Assembly (NCBI GenBank): GCA_002281855.1
Contig: NCHQ01000008.1
Coordinates: 62,001 to 126,000 of the forward strand
Direction of reading: 5' to 3'
DNA from: Rhodospirillales bacterium 24-66-33
GTDB lineage: Bacteria > Pseudomonadota > Alphaproteobacteria > Reyranellales > Reyranellaceae
DNA: 64,000 nucleotides
Below the pieces are notes generated by a model, which was not told where the DNA came from, searched no databases, and was given only the letters and a program-made list of their open reading frames with translations. Numbering within the stretch: position 1 is the stretch's first letter; the number at the start of each line of letters is the position of its first letter. The position numbers and the translations under genes were made by a program. This document shows positions 1 to 7,809 of the stretch, one piece after another.

Positions 1-1
1 C

Positions 2-307
2 ATTGCTGAATCGCTTTCGCATCCCCCCCATCAGGACAGCGGTCTGGTCATGCGAGAGTTCATGTCGGCGTTCGGCAAGCTTGCTGCCGCCCAACGTGAG
101 GCCCTGCTGCTCGCCGTCCTCGAGGGACTTCCCTACGAGACGATCGCCGAACATACGGGTGTATCGGTGGGTACGGTCAAGAGCCGCATATCGCGGGCGC
201 GCGACACGCTCGAGCGGCTCCTGATGGAAGGCGAAGCGCGCCGTCCTGCCGGGCTTGGCCGGGTTTCGCGCGAAGTCCGTGACGACCACGCACTCGAAGC
301 GCGCTGA
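2..307 (+). CDS. EcfG-like ECF sigma factor, C-terminal part (5' truncated)
   Basis: Only the C-terminal ~100 residues are inside the window; the frame is open from base 2. The segment FMSAFGKLAAAQREALLLA followed by YETIAEHTGVSVGTVKSRI is a sigma-70 region 4 with its helix-turn-helix, which reads the -35 element. Reading through the upstream bases gives a continuous frame, so no internal start is needed. The next gene encodes NepR, the anti-sigma factor dedicated to EcfG-type sigma factors of the alphaproteobacterial general stress response, which makes EcfG the best assignment. In many alphaproteobacteria nepR precedes the sigma gene; here it follows. Family is clear; EcfG subgroup is inferred mainly from context. 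Confidence 0.82.
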   Translation: MAESLSHPPHQDSGLVMREFMSAFGKLAAAQREALLLAVLEGLPYETIAEHTGVSVGTVKSRISRARDTLERLLMEGEARRPAGLGRVSREVRDDHALEAR

Positions 308-424
308 AGTCCCCTTTAAAGTCGGATATGAGAGTGCGACAAGGTCATGAGTAGTCCCAGGGGGAGAAGTGAATGGGTCGGACAGGATCCCGCGGAGTGG
401 GCTTCCGCCTCCGGGGAGCATGTG

Positions 425-649
425 ATGGCCAATGACGACGATAAGCCCGAGGATGGACGCGCCGCACGAGCGGCGCGTTCCAAGCTGCGCGGCGGCGATC
501 GGCCATTCGATCTGTGGCTGCACAAGCAGCTTCACGCGATGTACGATGAAATCGCCAGTGAACCTTTGCCAGACGAACTGTTGAATTTGATCGAAAAAGA
601 CGCGGCGGCCCAAAAGGCGGGTAACACCGACGAGCCCACCGAGAAGTAG
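425..649 (+). CDS. nepR: NepR-family anti-sigma factor
   Basis: A 74-residue acidic protein. Residues 36-55 contain the NepR signature: LHAMYDEI, then EPLPDELLNL. In the family this helical pair clamps an EcfG-type sigma factor and is released when phosphorylated PhyR acts as a sigma-factor mimic. The N-terminal ~25 residues and the C-terminal tail are low complexity and probably disordered, as usual. I chose the ATG at 425 because GGGGAG lies just upstream; an in-frame ATG at 347 would add 26 residues unlike the family. It follows the sigma gene by 117 bases. No PhyR gene or phyR-type histidine kinase lies in the visible part. Confidence 0.88.
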   Translation: MANDDDKPEDGRAARAARSKLRGGDRPFDLWLHKQLHAMYDEIASEPLPDELLNLIEKDAAAQKAGNTDEPTEK

Positions 650-921
650 CGCCTCTGGTCGCCCAGGGATTGGCTCACGGCCGGAAAGCAGTCCGGCAGA
701 TTTGCGATAACCGAGATCACCACACAGAAATGGCGGCGGCCTTTAGGACCGCCGCCACCCTGTCCGCAACCAGTCGGTCAGCCCGGCCGACCCGCTGCGA
801 ATGCACCGAACTCCACCATTCCCACGAGCGTTCTTCTGTGCCGAATCAACGGGGGCCCCTGTTTCGGGTTCCGTCGCTTGGGCTATAGGAGGAGGAGCGA
901 GACGAATTGGGAGGAGCTGCG

Positions 922-1686
922 ATGGACCTGTTCGATCTGTCCGGCCGGGTGGCGGTCGTCACCGGCGGCAATGGCGGCATCGGTCTGGGCATGGCGATGG
1001 GGATGGCGCGCGCCGGCGCAACCGTCGTCGTCGCCGGTCGGGATGAGGCCAAGAACGCGACGGCGGTCAGAGAATTGCAAGCCGTCGGGGCGAAAGCCAG
1101 CGCCGCAAAGGTCGATGTCCTGAAGGAAGATTCCTGTCGCGCGCTCATCACCGGCACGGTGAAGACGCACGGCCGGCTCGACATCCTGGTGAACAATGCC
1201 GGCATCAACATTCGAAAGCAGCCCGAGGAGTATACCCTCGCCGAGTGGCACCAGGTCATCGACAGCAACCTGACCAGCGCCTTCCTCTGCAGCCATGCGG
1301 CCTACCCCGAGATGAAGAAGACGGGCGCGGGCAAGATGATCAATATCGGCTCGATGATGTCGATCTTCGGCGCCTCGTTCACGACAGCCTATGCCGCCAG
1401 CAAGGGCGGTATCGTGCAGATGACCAAGGCAATGGCGACCGCGTGGGCGAAGGACAACATCCAGGTGAATGCAATCCTGCCCGGCTGGATCGACACGGCC
1501 CTGACACAGCGCGCCCGCCACGACGTGCCGACGCTGCAGGACTCGGTGCTGAAGCGCGCACCGGCCGGACGCTGGGGTACGCCTGACGATTTCGCCGGCG
1601 TCGCGGTCTTTCTGGCCGCGTCGGCGTCGGACTATGTCACCGGCGCCGCCATCACGGTCGATGGCGGCTATTCGGTGCAAGGCTAG
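922..1686 (+). CDS. SDR-family NAD(P)-dependent oxidoreductase
   Basis: A 254-residue classical short-chain dehydrogenase. Visible landmarks are the Rossmann motif TGGNGGIG (14-21), NNAG (91-94) and the catalytic tetrad N116, S144, Y157, K161 (YAASK). The C-terminus ends in a typical VDGGYSVQG. It should oxidise or reduce an alcohol/ketone with NAD(P); the substrate cannot be read from the sequence. The closest textbook relatives would be glucose/gluconate or 3-oxoacyl-type dehydrogenases. The ATG at 922 is preceded by GGAGGAG; a TTG 15 bases upstream is less likely. It stands alone: the next gene is convergent with a 3-base gap. Confidence 0.9.
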   Translation: MDLFDLSGRVAVVTGGNGGIGLGMAMGMARAGATVVVAGRDEAKNATAVRELQAVGAKASAAKVDVLKEDSCRALITGTVKTHGRLDILVNNAGINIRKQPEEYTLAEWHQVIDSNLTSAFLCSHAAYPEMKKTGAGKMINIGSMMSIFGASFTTAYAASKGGIVQMTKAMATAWAKDNIQVNAILPGWIDTALTQRARHDVPTLQDSVLKRAPAGRWGTPDDFAGVAVFLAASASDYVTGAAITVDGGYSVQG

Positions 1687-1689
1687 CGA

Positions 1690-2274
1690 TCAGGGCGAAA
1701 CGATGCGGCAGGCCGCGCGATCGACGAACAGGTCGGTCTTGGGTCCGTAGACCGTCAGTCCACCACGCACGCCGGCGCCGATACCGGGCAGCAGGGCTCG
1801 CGTCTCCTCGACGAGCCTGCCGGCGTTTGTGAAGCGGCAGTCGATCATCGGGGCCAGGGTGCCGGCGCTGTTGTTGCTCACGTACATGACGACCTGCCAG
1901 CGCCGTGCCGGAACGGCGCTGAGGCTGGCATTGTCCATGGTCACCAAAGGCGTCCCGGGTCCTGCGGTGGGCGCGGACCAGCCCAACGGGGTGAACTTGG
2001 GCCGCTGCACCACGACCCCCTTGATACGCTCCGCCTGGGCCAACGGATCGAAGGCCAGATCGGCCGGCGTCGGTCTGCCGATCGGTCCCTTCCCGACATT
2101 CTCCGGCGTCCAGATCTGGCCTGTCTTGGGGTCTCGGAATTCAGGCAGGCCGGCCGTCGTCGGCATTTCGATGCTGCTGCGCTGCGCCGGGGCCGGCGTC
2201 TGAGCACCAGCTGTGGATGCCATCATGGTGGCAGTCAGAAGGGTGAGAACCATCTTGGCGGTCGGCCGGGCCAT
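1690..2274 (-). CDS. Secreted hypothetical protein, third gene of pilin operon
   Basis: A 194-residue protein with a signal peptide (positive start MARPTAK, hydrophobic run to about residue 20, AGAQ cleavage). I do not recognise a family. The middle region contains proline-rich segments and the last third has two cysteines (about residues 147 and 189) that might pair. The start is firm: AAAGGAG lies 6 bases before the ATG. It begins 25 bases after the prepilin peptidase stop and is transcribed in the same direction, so it probably shares the pilin promoter. A role in pilus assembly or export is possible only from position. Confidence 0.7.
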   Translation of the reverse strand: MARPTAKMVLTLLTATMMASTAGAQTPAPAQRSSIEMPTTAGLPEFRDPKTGQIWTPENVGKGPIGRPTPADLAFDPLAQAERIKGVVVQRPKFTPLGWSAPTAGPGTPLVTMDNASLSAVPARRWQVVMYVSNNSAGTLAPMIDCRFTNAGRLVEETRALLPGIGAGVRGGLTVYGPKTDLFVDRAACRIVSP

Positions 2275-2299
2275 GCGATCTCCTTTGTTGTCGCCGATC

Positions 2300-2809
2300 T
2301 CAGCCGATGACCAGCCTGGTTGCAACCCACAGACCGCCCACGGCAATGGCCGGGCCGTAGGGCAGCCTTCCTTTCAGACGGGAGCGCAAGCTCGCCTCGC
2401 CCGGGCTCGCCACGGGCCCCAGGCGCATCCCCGCAAGAGCGGCAATGCCCAGCAGGCCGCCCCCCAGGGCGGTAATCAACAACAGATCCCCGACCTGCGC
2501 CGGCCCCGCGAATAACCCGACCGCAGCCAGGAGCTTCACATCCGCGCCGCCGAGCATTCCGGCAGCAAAGACCGCCGCCCCCACCAGGAACAACGCCGCC
2601 GCGCAAGCCAACGACAAGCCGAGAGCAGTGAACGAATAAGTGCCTGCCACGAGGCCGGTCGCGGCCCAGACGCAGAAGAGGGCCGCGATGGCGATCGACA
2701 GTCCATTGCCCATGTGGAGAGTCCGGAGATCCTGCCAGGCCGCCAAGACGAGCAGGCCCGCGAGGATGATCAGGCAGCCTGTCTGGAGAAGCGTTGCCAG
2801 GTCCGGCAA
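2300..2809 (-). CDS. cpaA: Prepilin peptidase, CpaA/TadV type (A24 family)
   Basis: A 169-residue multispanning membrane protein, the size of the short CpaA/TadV peptidases that lack the cytoplasmic methylase domain. The two aspartates of the A24 family are visible: D27 in AWQDLRT and D90 in GGADVKL. It should cleave the leader of the Flp pilin encoded 16 bases upstream. The reading frame has no ATG near the front; TTG at 2809 gives the expected length. The rest of a tad secretion locus (CpaB, CpaC, CpaE, CpaF, TadB, TadC) is absent from the window, so these genes must serve a machine encoded elsewhere. Confidence 0.88.
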   Translation of the reverse strand: MPDLATLLQTGCLIILAGLLVLAAWQDLRTLHMGNGLSIAIAALFCVWAATGLVAGTYSFTALGLSLACAAALFLVGAAVFAAGMLGGADVKLLAAVGLFAGPAQVGDLLLITALGGGLLGIAALAGMRLGPVASPGEASLRSRLKGRLPYGPAIAVGGLWVATRLVIG

Positions 2810-2825
2810 AGCCTGGAGCTGCCGG

Positions 2826-2984
2826 TCAGTTGAGCGCCGCTGCGCCCAGGATGTGGCTCACCTTGTCCGTCACGGAGCGAATGGAGGCAATGGCGGCGAC
2901 CGCGATCAGCGAGGTGATCAGCGTGTATTCGACCGCTGTGGCGCCCTGGTCGTTCTTCATCAAACGACGGAATATCGAGAGCAT
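2826..2984 (-). CDS. Flp-family type IVb pilin
   Basis: A 52-residue prepilin. The basic leader MLSIFRRLMKNDQG is followed by ATAVEYTLI and a hydrophobic helix, then a short tail ending GAAALN. The predicted cut after G14 places E19 at +5 of the mature pilin and Y20 next to it, both hallmarks of Flp pilins. A purine-rich GGAGACCAGGGA precedes the ATG. It is the first gene of a set of three with cpaA and a secreted protein. Flp pilins form adhesive bundles needed for surface attachment and biofilms. Confidence 0.92.
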   Translation of the reverse strand: MLSIFRRLMKNDQGATAVEYTLITSLIAVAAIASIRSVTDKVSHILGAAALN

Positions 2985-3286
2985 TCCCTGGTCTCCAGCC
3001 TAAATTTGCCGGCCCCATGCCGAATCAACTTAGCGACGTTACTTAATGCAATGTCTCAGGTCAATTGAAACCCGTCCATTTTGTGTCATCATTTGCCAAT
3101 ATTATGATTTTAAAGGGGAATCTTGGTGGCGCGCTGCGTCATTCGGATCCGAAGGCAATTCCTTCCAGAAACTGAAGCAAGCAGAATTATCGATCTGAAG
3201 ACAGCCTTGAGATCGCCGCCTGAACGGCAGGTCAGTCTGCTCCGCGAGAGAGCACGGCTGTCCCGATCACGGAACGCATATTGCGC
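2985..3286. other. Intergenic region between pilin and pssA
   Basis: About 300 bases with no supported gene. It contains the pilin promoter candidate and an AT-rich stretch around 3080-3125. Short open frames here have no coding character. No clear terminator was seen for pssA. Confidence 0.6.
3036..3064 (-). promoter_or_regulatory. Candidate sigma-70 promoter for the Flp pilin
   Basis: On the minus strand, TTGACC (3064-3059) and TAACGT (3041-3036) are separated by 17 bases, followed by about 45 bases to the pilin ATG. The surrounding 80 bases are clearly AT-richer than the neighbouring coding DNA. Match to -35 is good, to -10 fair. Unproven. Confidence 0.4.
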
Positions 3287-4123
3287 TCAGTCGCGCGGCG
3301 GTGGGGATCCCGCATCGACGGAACGCAGCGATACGACGCCCGCGGACTCGGCGGTCTGTCGGTCCAGAGCAGCCTGCCGTCGATAGGCCAGGACACTGAA
3401 CGGAATGAGCGAGACATAGGCCAGACCGAGCAGGGAAAGGGCGATCCAGGGTGCGCTTGCCAGCACGCCCATGAACAGGCCGGCCCCGAGCAGCAACGGC
3501 AGCACGAGGTGACGCGGCACCCGCCCCTTCTTGAACGAGAAGGTCGGCAGCCGGCTCACCATCAGGCCGCCGACGACGATCAGCCCCAGTCCCACGACGA
3601 CGGCATGGCGCGGCCAGGCCGCCTCGATCTCGAAGCTCACCATGAGGGGCATGAGGGCCAGCAGCGCACCTGCCGGTGCAGGCACGCCGGTGAAGAAGGA
3701 ACCCGTCCACACCGGAGGCGGCGTGTCGGAAACGAGCGCCGTGTTGAAACGCGCCAGGCGCAACGCCGAGCAGATGGGAAACATCAGCGTCACCACCCAG
3801 CCCAGGGCGCCGACATGGGTCAGCGAGGCGAGGTAGAGCACCAGCGCCGGCGCCACACCGAAGCAGAGGAAGTCCGACAGCGAATCGAGTTCCGCGCCGA
3901 AACGGCTGGTAACACCGAGCCGCCGGGCGACACGACCGTCCAGGGCATCGAATATCGCCGCCACGATGATGGCAATCACCGCCAGGCGCATCTCTCCCTG
4001 AAGGGCGAAGCGGATACCGGTGAGGCCCGAGCAGAGGGCCGCCAGCGTGAGTACGTTGGGGATCAGGCGATGAATCGAGAAGCCGCGTAACCCGCTGCGT
4101 TGCGAACGCAGGTCGCTGTCCAT
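3287..4123 (-). CDS. pssA: CDP-diacylglycerol-serine O-phosphatidyltransferase
   Basis: A 278-residue polytopic membrane enzyme that joins serine to CDP-diacylglycerol to make phosphatidylserine. The CDP-alcohol phosphotransferase signature DxxDG..AR..G...D...D is complete (D59, D62, G63, A66, R67, G76, D80, D84) and binds the two metal ions. About eight hydrophobic helices follow the usual pattern for the type II (Bacillus-like) family. It lies 10 bases after psd in the same direction, so the two successive steps to phosphatidylethanolamine are co-expressed. The ~30 C-terminal residues are hydrophilic and probably cytoplasmic. Confidence 0.93.
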   Translation of the reverse strand: MDSDLRSQRSGLRGFSIHRLIPNVLTLAALCSGLTGIRFALQGEMRLAVIAIIVAAIFDALDGRVARRLGVTSRFGAELDSLSDFLCFGVAPALVLYLASLTHVGALGWVVTLMFPICSALRLARFNTALVSDTPPPVWTGSFFTGVPAPAGALLALMPLMVSFEIEAAWPRHAVVVGLGLIVVGGLMVSRLPTFSFKKGRVPRHLVLPLLLGAGLFMGVLASAPWIALSLLGLAYVSLIPFSVLAYRRQAALDRQTAESAGVVSLRSVDAGSPPPRD

Positions 4124-4133
4124 ATCGGACTCC

Positions 4134-4826
4134 CTAGAATTCGACGGCGGTGCGCGGTGCGGTCATGACGGGATCCAGTTCGGCCATGACCGTCTCGCCG
4201 CCGATCATGCGCTGGCCCGGTGAGACCAGCAAACGAGACCCTGCCGGCAGGTAGAGGTCGGTACGACTACCAAAGCGGATATGGCCAAATCGTTCCCCCG
4301 CCGCGATCACCTGCCCCGGCTTGACGCAGCAGACGATGCGACGCGCGACATAACCCGCGATCTGCACGCATCCGATGACCCGCCCATCGGCGCGACGCAA
4401 CGCCAGTGCCGTGCGCTCGTTGTCCTCGCTCGCCTTGTCGGCGTTGGCGCTCAGGAACTTGCCCGGCCGGTAAGCCACGACATCGACGGTCGCGGCGCAG
4501 GGGCTGCGGTTGATGTGGACGTCGAAGACGCTGAGGAAGATCGAGACACGCGTCAGCGGCGCATCGCCCAGTCCCAGTTCCGCCGGCGGCACCGCCTGCA
4601 CGACCATCTGCACGAGCCCGTCGGCTGGCGCGATCAGGAGCCCGTCCTCCTGCGGCACGCCGCGCGAGGGATCGCGAAAGAAATAGATCGACCACAGGGT
4701 TACGACGAACAGGGGCCAGAAAAGCCACGCCACACCGGTCAGCGCGGCAAGGAAGGTCGCGCCGGCGAACAGGGCGATGAAGCGCCAACCGTCTTGCAGG
4801 ATCGGCACCAGAAAATTGGCCAGCAT
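4134..4826 (-). CDS. psd: Phosphatidylserine decarboxylase proenzyme
   Basis: A 230-residue, short-type Psd that converts phosphatidylserine to phosphatidylethanolamine. Two hydrophobic N-terminal helices anchor it to the membrane. The self-cleavage site is G186-S187 in the RFGSRTDLYLP block; the serine becomes the pyruvoyl group of the small alpha subunit. FDVH (102-105) and PADG (67-70) are further conserved blocks. The short archaetidylserine/alphaproteobacterial form lacks the LGST motif of the E. coli enzyme and uses GS as here. Middle gene of a LysM-psd-pssA operon. Confidence 0.93.
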   Translation of the reverse strand: MLANFLVPILQDGWRFIALFAGATFLAALTGVAWLFWPLFVVTLWSIYFFRDPSRGVPQEDGLLIAPADGLVQMVVQAVPPAELGLGDAPLTRVSIFLSVFDVHINRSPCAATVDVVAYRPGKFLSANADKASEDNERTALALRRADGRVIGCVQIAGYVARRIVCCVKPGQVIAAGERFGHIRFGSRTDLYLPAGSRLLVSPGQRMIGGETVMAELDPVMTAPRTAVEF

Positions 4827-4853
4827 GATTTGCGCGCTCTTCTCGTCGGAGGA

Positions 4854-5927
4854 TCAGTTGACCTTGGGCAGCGTGAGTATCTGCCCCGGATATATCAGAT
4901 GGGGATCCACAATCTGGTCCTTGTTTGCGGCAAAAATGACGGTGTGACGCCAGCCGGCGCCATAGTGCGCCCGGGCGATGTTCCAGAGATTGTCGCCCCG
5001 CACGATATGAAGCCGCCGTCCGTCGGCGCTTGAAACCGGCGCCACGACCACGCGCTCGAACGCCAGCTCGAGGCGCGCAACGGGCTTGCCGTCCTTGGCG
5101 ATCCGGTCGAGCCGCAACCGATGCTTGCCCTGATCGAGCGTATCCGCCGGCATCAGCCGCCAATGTCCATCGGCGCCCGCGACGCCTTCCGCCACCATCT
5201 TTTCATTCACGTAAGCCCGGACGACCGCGCCCGGGGTGGCCTGGCCCGAGACGGTGATCTGGCCGCGATCGTCGTAGACCAGCGTCGACAGCGACAGATC
5301 GGCCGACTTCGGCACCCCAGCGGCCGAGGGCGGCTGGACCAGCGTCGGCACGCCGGCCGGCGGCGAGATCATGACCAGCGTCTCGGCGCGCGGCTGTGTC
5401 GGCGCACCGGCCGCGGGCGGTTCCGGGACGACGGCGACCACCGCCTGGCCCGACGTGAGCGGTGCCTTGCCCTCGATATGCTGCACGACGCGCAGTTCGT
5501 GCTGGCCGACCGAGAGCGGCGGATCCTGGACGATGATGACCCACTCCCCGCGCGTGTCGGACTCGGCCTTGGCGATCTCCTTGCCCCCGTCCAGCAGCAC
5601 GATCTTGGCGCCGGGGGCCGCACGACCGGCGATCACGGCACGGCCATCGGGGCCGATCCGTGCGACGTCGAACGAAGGCGCGGTGACGGCAGCAGGCGGC
5701 GTCGGCGCCAGCGCCGGAACGGCAGCCGTCGCGGATGGCGGGCCGGACGCAGGGCTGGACGTGCCGGCGGCAGCAGCTGCCGGTTCAGGTGCAGCGCCGC
5801 CGATGACGGCCTTGAGCGGCTGGTCGATGGCGGCCTGTTCGGTCAGCTTCCCGCGCCATGCGACTGCCAGTGCGATCGCGATCACCACCGCGCCCACAGC
5901 GACCAGCCCGAAAACAGTTCGTGACAT
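4854..5927 (-). CDS. Membrane-anchored LysM-domain protein
   Basis: A 357-residue protein with one N-terminal membrane helix (about 5-24), an Ala/Pro-rich linker, two or three repeated beta-rich segments of Ig-like type (for example around GRAVIAGRAAPGAKI and GQITVSGQATPGAVV) and a C-terminal LysM domain starting RLHIVRGDNLWNIARAHYG. The LysM binds peptidoglycan; the whole protein probably spans the periplasm between inner membrane and wall. The ATG at 5927 has GGGAGGG upstream; earlier in-frame codons lack such a site. It is the first gene of an operon with psd and pssA, 27 bases upstream of psd, linking envelope lipids and wall. Confidence 0.82.
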   Translation of the reverse strand: MSRTVFGLVAVGAVVIAIALAVAWRGKLTEQAAIDQPLKAVIGGAAPEPAAAAAGTSSPASGPPSATAAVPALAPTPPAAVTAPSFDVARIGPDGRAVIAGRAAPGAKIVLLDGGKEIAKAESDTRGEWVIIVQDPPLSVGQHELRVVQHIEGKAPLTSGQAVVAVVPEPPAAGAPTQPRAETLVMISPPAGVPTLVQPPSAAGVPKSADLSLSTLVYDDRGQITVSGQATPGAVVRAYVNEKMVAEGVAGADGHWRLMPADTLDQGKHRLRLDRIAKDGKPVARLELAFERVVVAPVSSADGRRLHIVRGDNLWNIARAHYGAGWRHTVIFAANKDQIVDPHLIYPGQILTLPKVN

Positions 5928-6043
5928 CGCCCTCCCAACGGTGCGACCACCATCCCCATGGCGTTCGCAACCACTCTTTGCGAAATGATACCATGTCACC
6001 CCGGCGCTGAAACGCGCTGGTTCGTCCTAGAAAAGCAGCTTTC

Positions 6044-6637
6044 GTGCCCGAATACACCCCCTCCTCCCTTTGTGTCTTCTGCGGCGCCCGTTTCGGGGCC
6101 GATCCCGCCACCCGCGAGACCGCGATCGGCCTGGGCCGCCTTCTGGCCGCCGAGGGCATTACGCTGGTCTACGGCGGGGGCGGAGTCGGCCTGATGGGGC
6201 TGGTCGCCAATGCCGCTCTCGACAATGGTGGCCGTGCGATCGGGATCATCCCGAACTTCCTTCTGCAGCGCGAGGCGGGCCATCCGGCGCTCACCGAAAC
6301 GGTGGTCGTCGAGACCATGCACGAGCGCAAACTCCAGATGTTCGAGCGTTCCGACGGCTTCCTGATCCTGCCTGGCGGGATTGGGACCCTGGAGGAGTTC
6401 TTCGAAGTCCTGTCCTGGCGGACCCTGGGCCTTCACAACAAGCCGATCGTGATCATCGACCAGGGCGGCTATTGGCAGCCGCTGGCCGCCCTGCTCCGGG
6501 GCGTCGTGGAGGGCGGCTTCGCCGAACGGACGCACCTCGACCATGTCGCTTTCGTGAGCGAGCTGAAGGACGTCCTGCCGGCGATTGCGGCAATGCCCCC
6601 GTCCGCCGGCTTCGAGAAACGCCTGGATAGAGTCTGA
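6044..6637 (+). CDS. LOG-family (TIGR00730) nucleotide 5'-monophosphate phosphoribohydrolase
   Basis: A 197-residue Rossmann-fold protein of the LOG/lysine-decarboxylase-like family. The signature residues are R95-K96 (MHERK) and PGGIGTLEE (110-118). Family members hydrolyse the N-glycosidic bond of AMP or cytokinin nucleotides to release the base and ribose 5-phosphate; substrate here is unproven. The start is GTG at 6044; no ATG is available near the conserved N-terminus (CVFCGARFG). It is divergent from the LysM operon, 116 bases apart, and appears monocistronic. Confidence 0.88.
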   Translation: MPEYTPSSLCVFCGARFGADPATRETAIGLGRLLAAEGITLVYGGGGVGLMGLVANAALDNGGRAIGIIPNFLLQREAGHPALTETVVVETMHERKLQMFERSDGFLILPGGIGTLEEFFEVLSWRTLGLHNKPIVIIDQGGYWQPLAALLRGVVEGGFAERTHLDHVAFVSELKDVLPAIAAMPPSAGFEKRLDRV

Positions 6638-6718
6638 AGCTTCGCAAGCCTGTTCGGTTGCGACGCAAACCGGGTTGCCGAACCAGCGCCCGATTGTTCC
6701 GCCTCTCCCCGCCCATTT

Positions 6719-7225
6719 CTAAAGCGTTGATCCGCAGTGAGTGGCCTGAGCCGCGATGTCGGCTTTCGTCAGCGGCGGGCCCAGGAACTCGACCTTCCAG
6801 CGCTCCCCGAACGCGTTGAGTGCGTCTCGATCCAGCTTCCCGTCTCGCATCACCTCGCCCAGGCCGCGAAAGAAGGCTTCGGCATCCAGACCCGGCAGTA
6901 TCTGGATGAATTGCCGCGCGGGCGCATCGCCAACGTTGACGAACGTGTGCGCACATTCTCCAGGAACAGTCACCACGTCGCCTGCGCTCGCGACGAGACG
7001 CTTTCCGTCGACCTCGAACAGGTAGCGACCCTCCAGCACATAGAAGATTTCGGTTTCCCGGTGTCGATGCAGCGGCGGACCGTAACCGGGCGCGTTTGCC
7101 GTCTCGATGGAGGTGAGCGTCCCGCCCGTCGAGTCCGGCGGGACCCGCACGAGCAAAGTCAGGCCGATCTGAGGAATGACGATCGGCGCCTCGTCATGAG
7201 TGGAGTGAACGAACCTGAACGACAT
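6719..7225 (-). CDS. Cupin-domain protein in decarboxylase operon
   Basis: A 168-residue single-cupin protein. The metal-binding motif 1 is seen as PPLHRHRETEIFYVLEG and motif 2 as PGECAHTFVN, so a metal site of His/Glu/His type is likely. A C-terminal ~60-residue helical tail follows. The ATG at 7225 has GGAGA at a good distance; another ATG at 7243 lacks one. It is the last gene of a set with a LuxR regulator, UbiD-like and phenolic acid decarboxylases, so it might act on, or sense, an aromatic product; its catalytic role is not known. Confidence 0.78.
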   Translation of the reverse strand: MSFRFVHSTHDEAPIVIPQIGLTLLVRVPPDSTGGTLTSIETANAPGYGPPLHRHRETEIFYVLEGRYLFEVDGKRLVASAGDVVTVPGECAHTFVNVGDAPARQFIQILPGLDAEAFFRGLGEVMRDGKLDRDALNAFGERWKVEFLGPPLTKADIAAQATHCGSTL

Positions 7226-7261
7226 GGCGATTGTCTCCGTCATTGAGTGTCGACGCTGATG

Positions 7262-7780
7262 TCAGTTGCGGCGAGCCGTGTAACCTTCCGGCAGGTCTTC
7301 AGGCGCGCAGGCAATGACGGACTCGTTGTCGCGGCCACAATCCTCGACGAAGGTGATCCGCGAGAACTCGTCCACCACCTCGATCGGGTAGGTCGGACCG
7401 GCCTCGCGGTAGCCCTGCATGGCCTCGAGGTGCTCGTTCTGGAAGCAGGTGATCTTCTTCGGATCTTCGACGATCCATCGCGGGAAGAACGTCGCCCCGT
7501 GCGAACGTCGCTCGGCGAAGTTGAAGGCGAGGCTGACACACGTGCCGGTCGGTTCAGTCCAGGACACCTTCACGATATCGTCGGCGAGCCGCGCGACATG
7601 CACTGGCTGGTCCTTCACCCAGCGGCCGCCGACCAGTCCGCCATGCACACGATAGTCCAGGGTCCGCTCATTCTTGATATAGATTTCGTACTGCCAGCCG
7701 TTCTCGTACGTGTAGATGATGTGCTTGCCGACGAACGGCGCAATCTCCGCCGGATGCGTGGACTCGAACGAGGCAGTCAT
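7262..7780 (-). CDS. padC: Phenolic acid decarboxylase
   Basis: A 172-residue cytosolic beta-barrel enzyme that removes CO2 from p-coumaric, ferulic or caffeic acid without a cofactor, giving 4-vinylphenols. The N-terminal block FVGKHIIYTYENGWQYEIY and GGRWVKDQ are highly typical. Y23, Y25, R53 and E77 sit at the spacing of the catalytic residues known from Bacillus and Lactobacillus enzymes. The ATG at 7780 follows AGGAGACGATC. It lies 29 bases downstream of a UbiD-like decarboxylase gene, an unusual pairing of two unrelated decarboxylases in one operon. Confidence 0.93.
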   Translation of the reverse strand: MTASFESTHPAEIAPFVGKHIIYTYENGWQYEIYIKNERTLDYRVHGGLVGGRWVKDQPVHVARLADDIVKVSWTEPTGTCVSLAFNFAERRSHGATFFPRWIVEDPKKITCFQNEHLEAMQGYREAGPTYPIEVVDEFSRITFVEDCGRDNESVIACAPEDLPEGYTARRN

Positions 7781-7809
7781 GATCGTCTCCTGATGGTGAG
7801 GCCTGGTGA

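Noticed and set aside
670..888. 72-codon frame between nepR and the SDR gene
   Set aside because: No ribosome site, no family, composition not coding-like.
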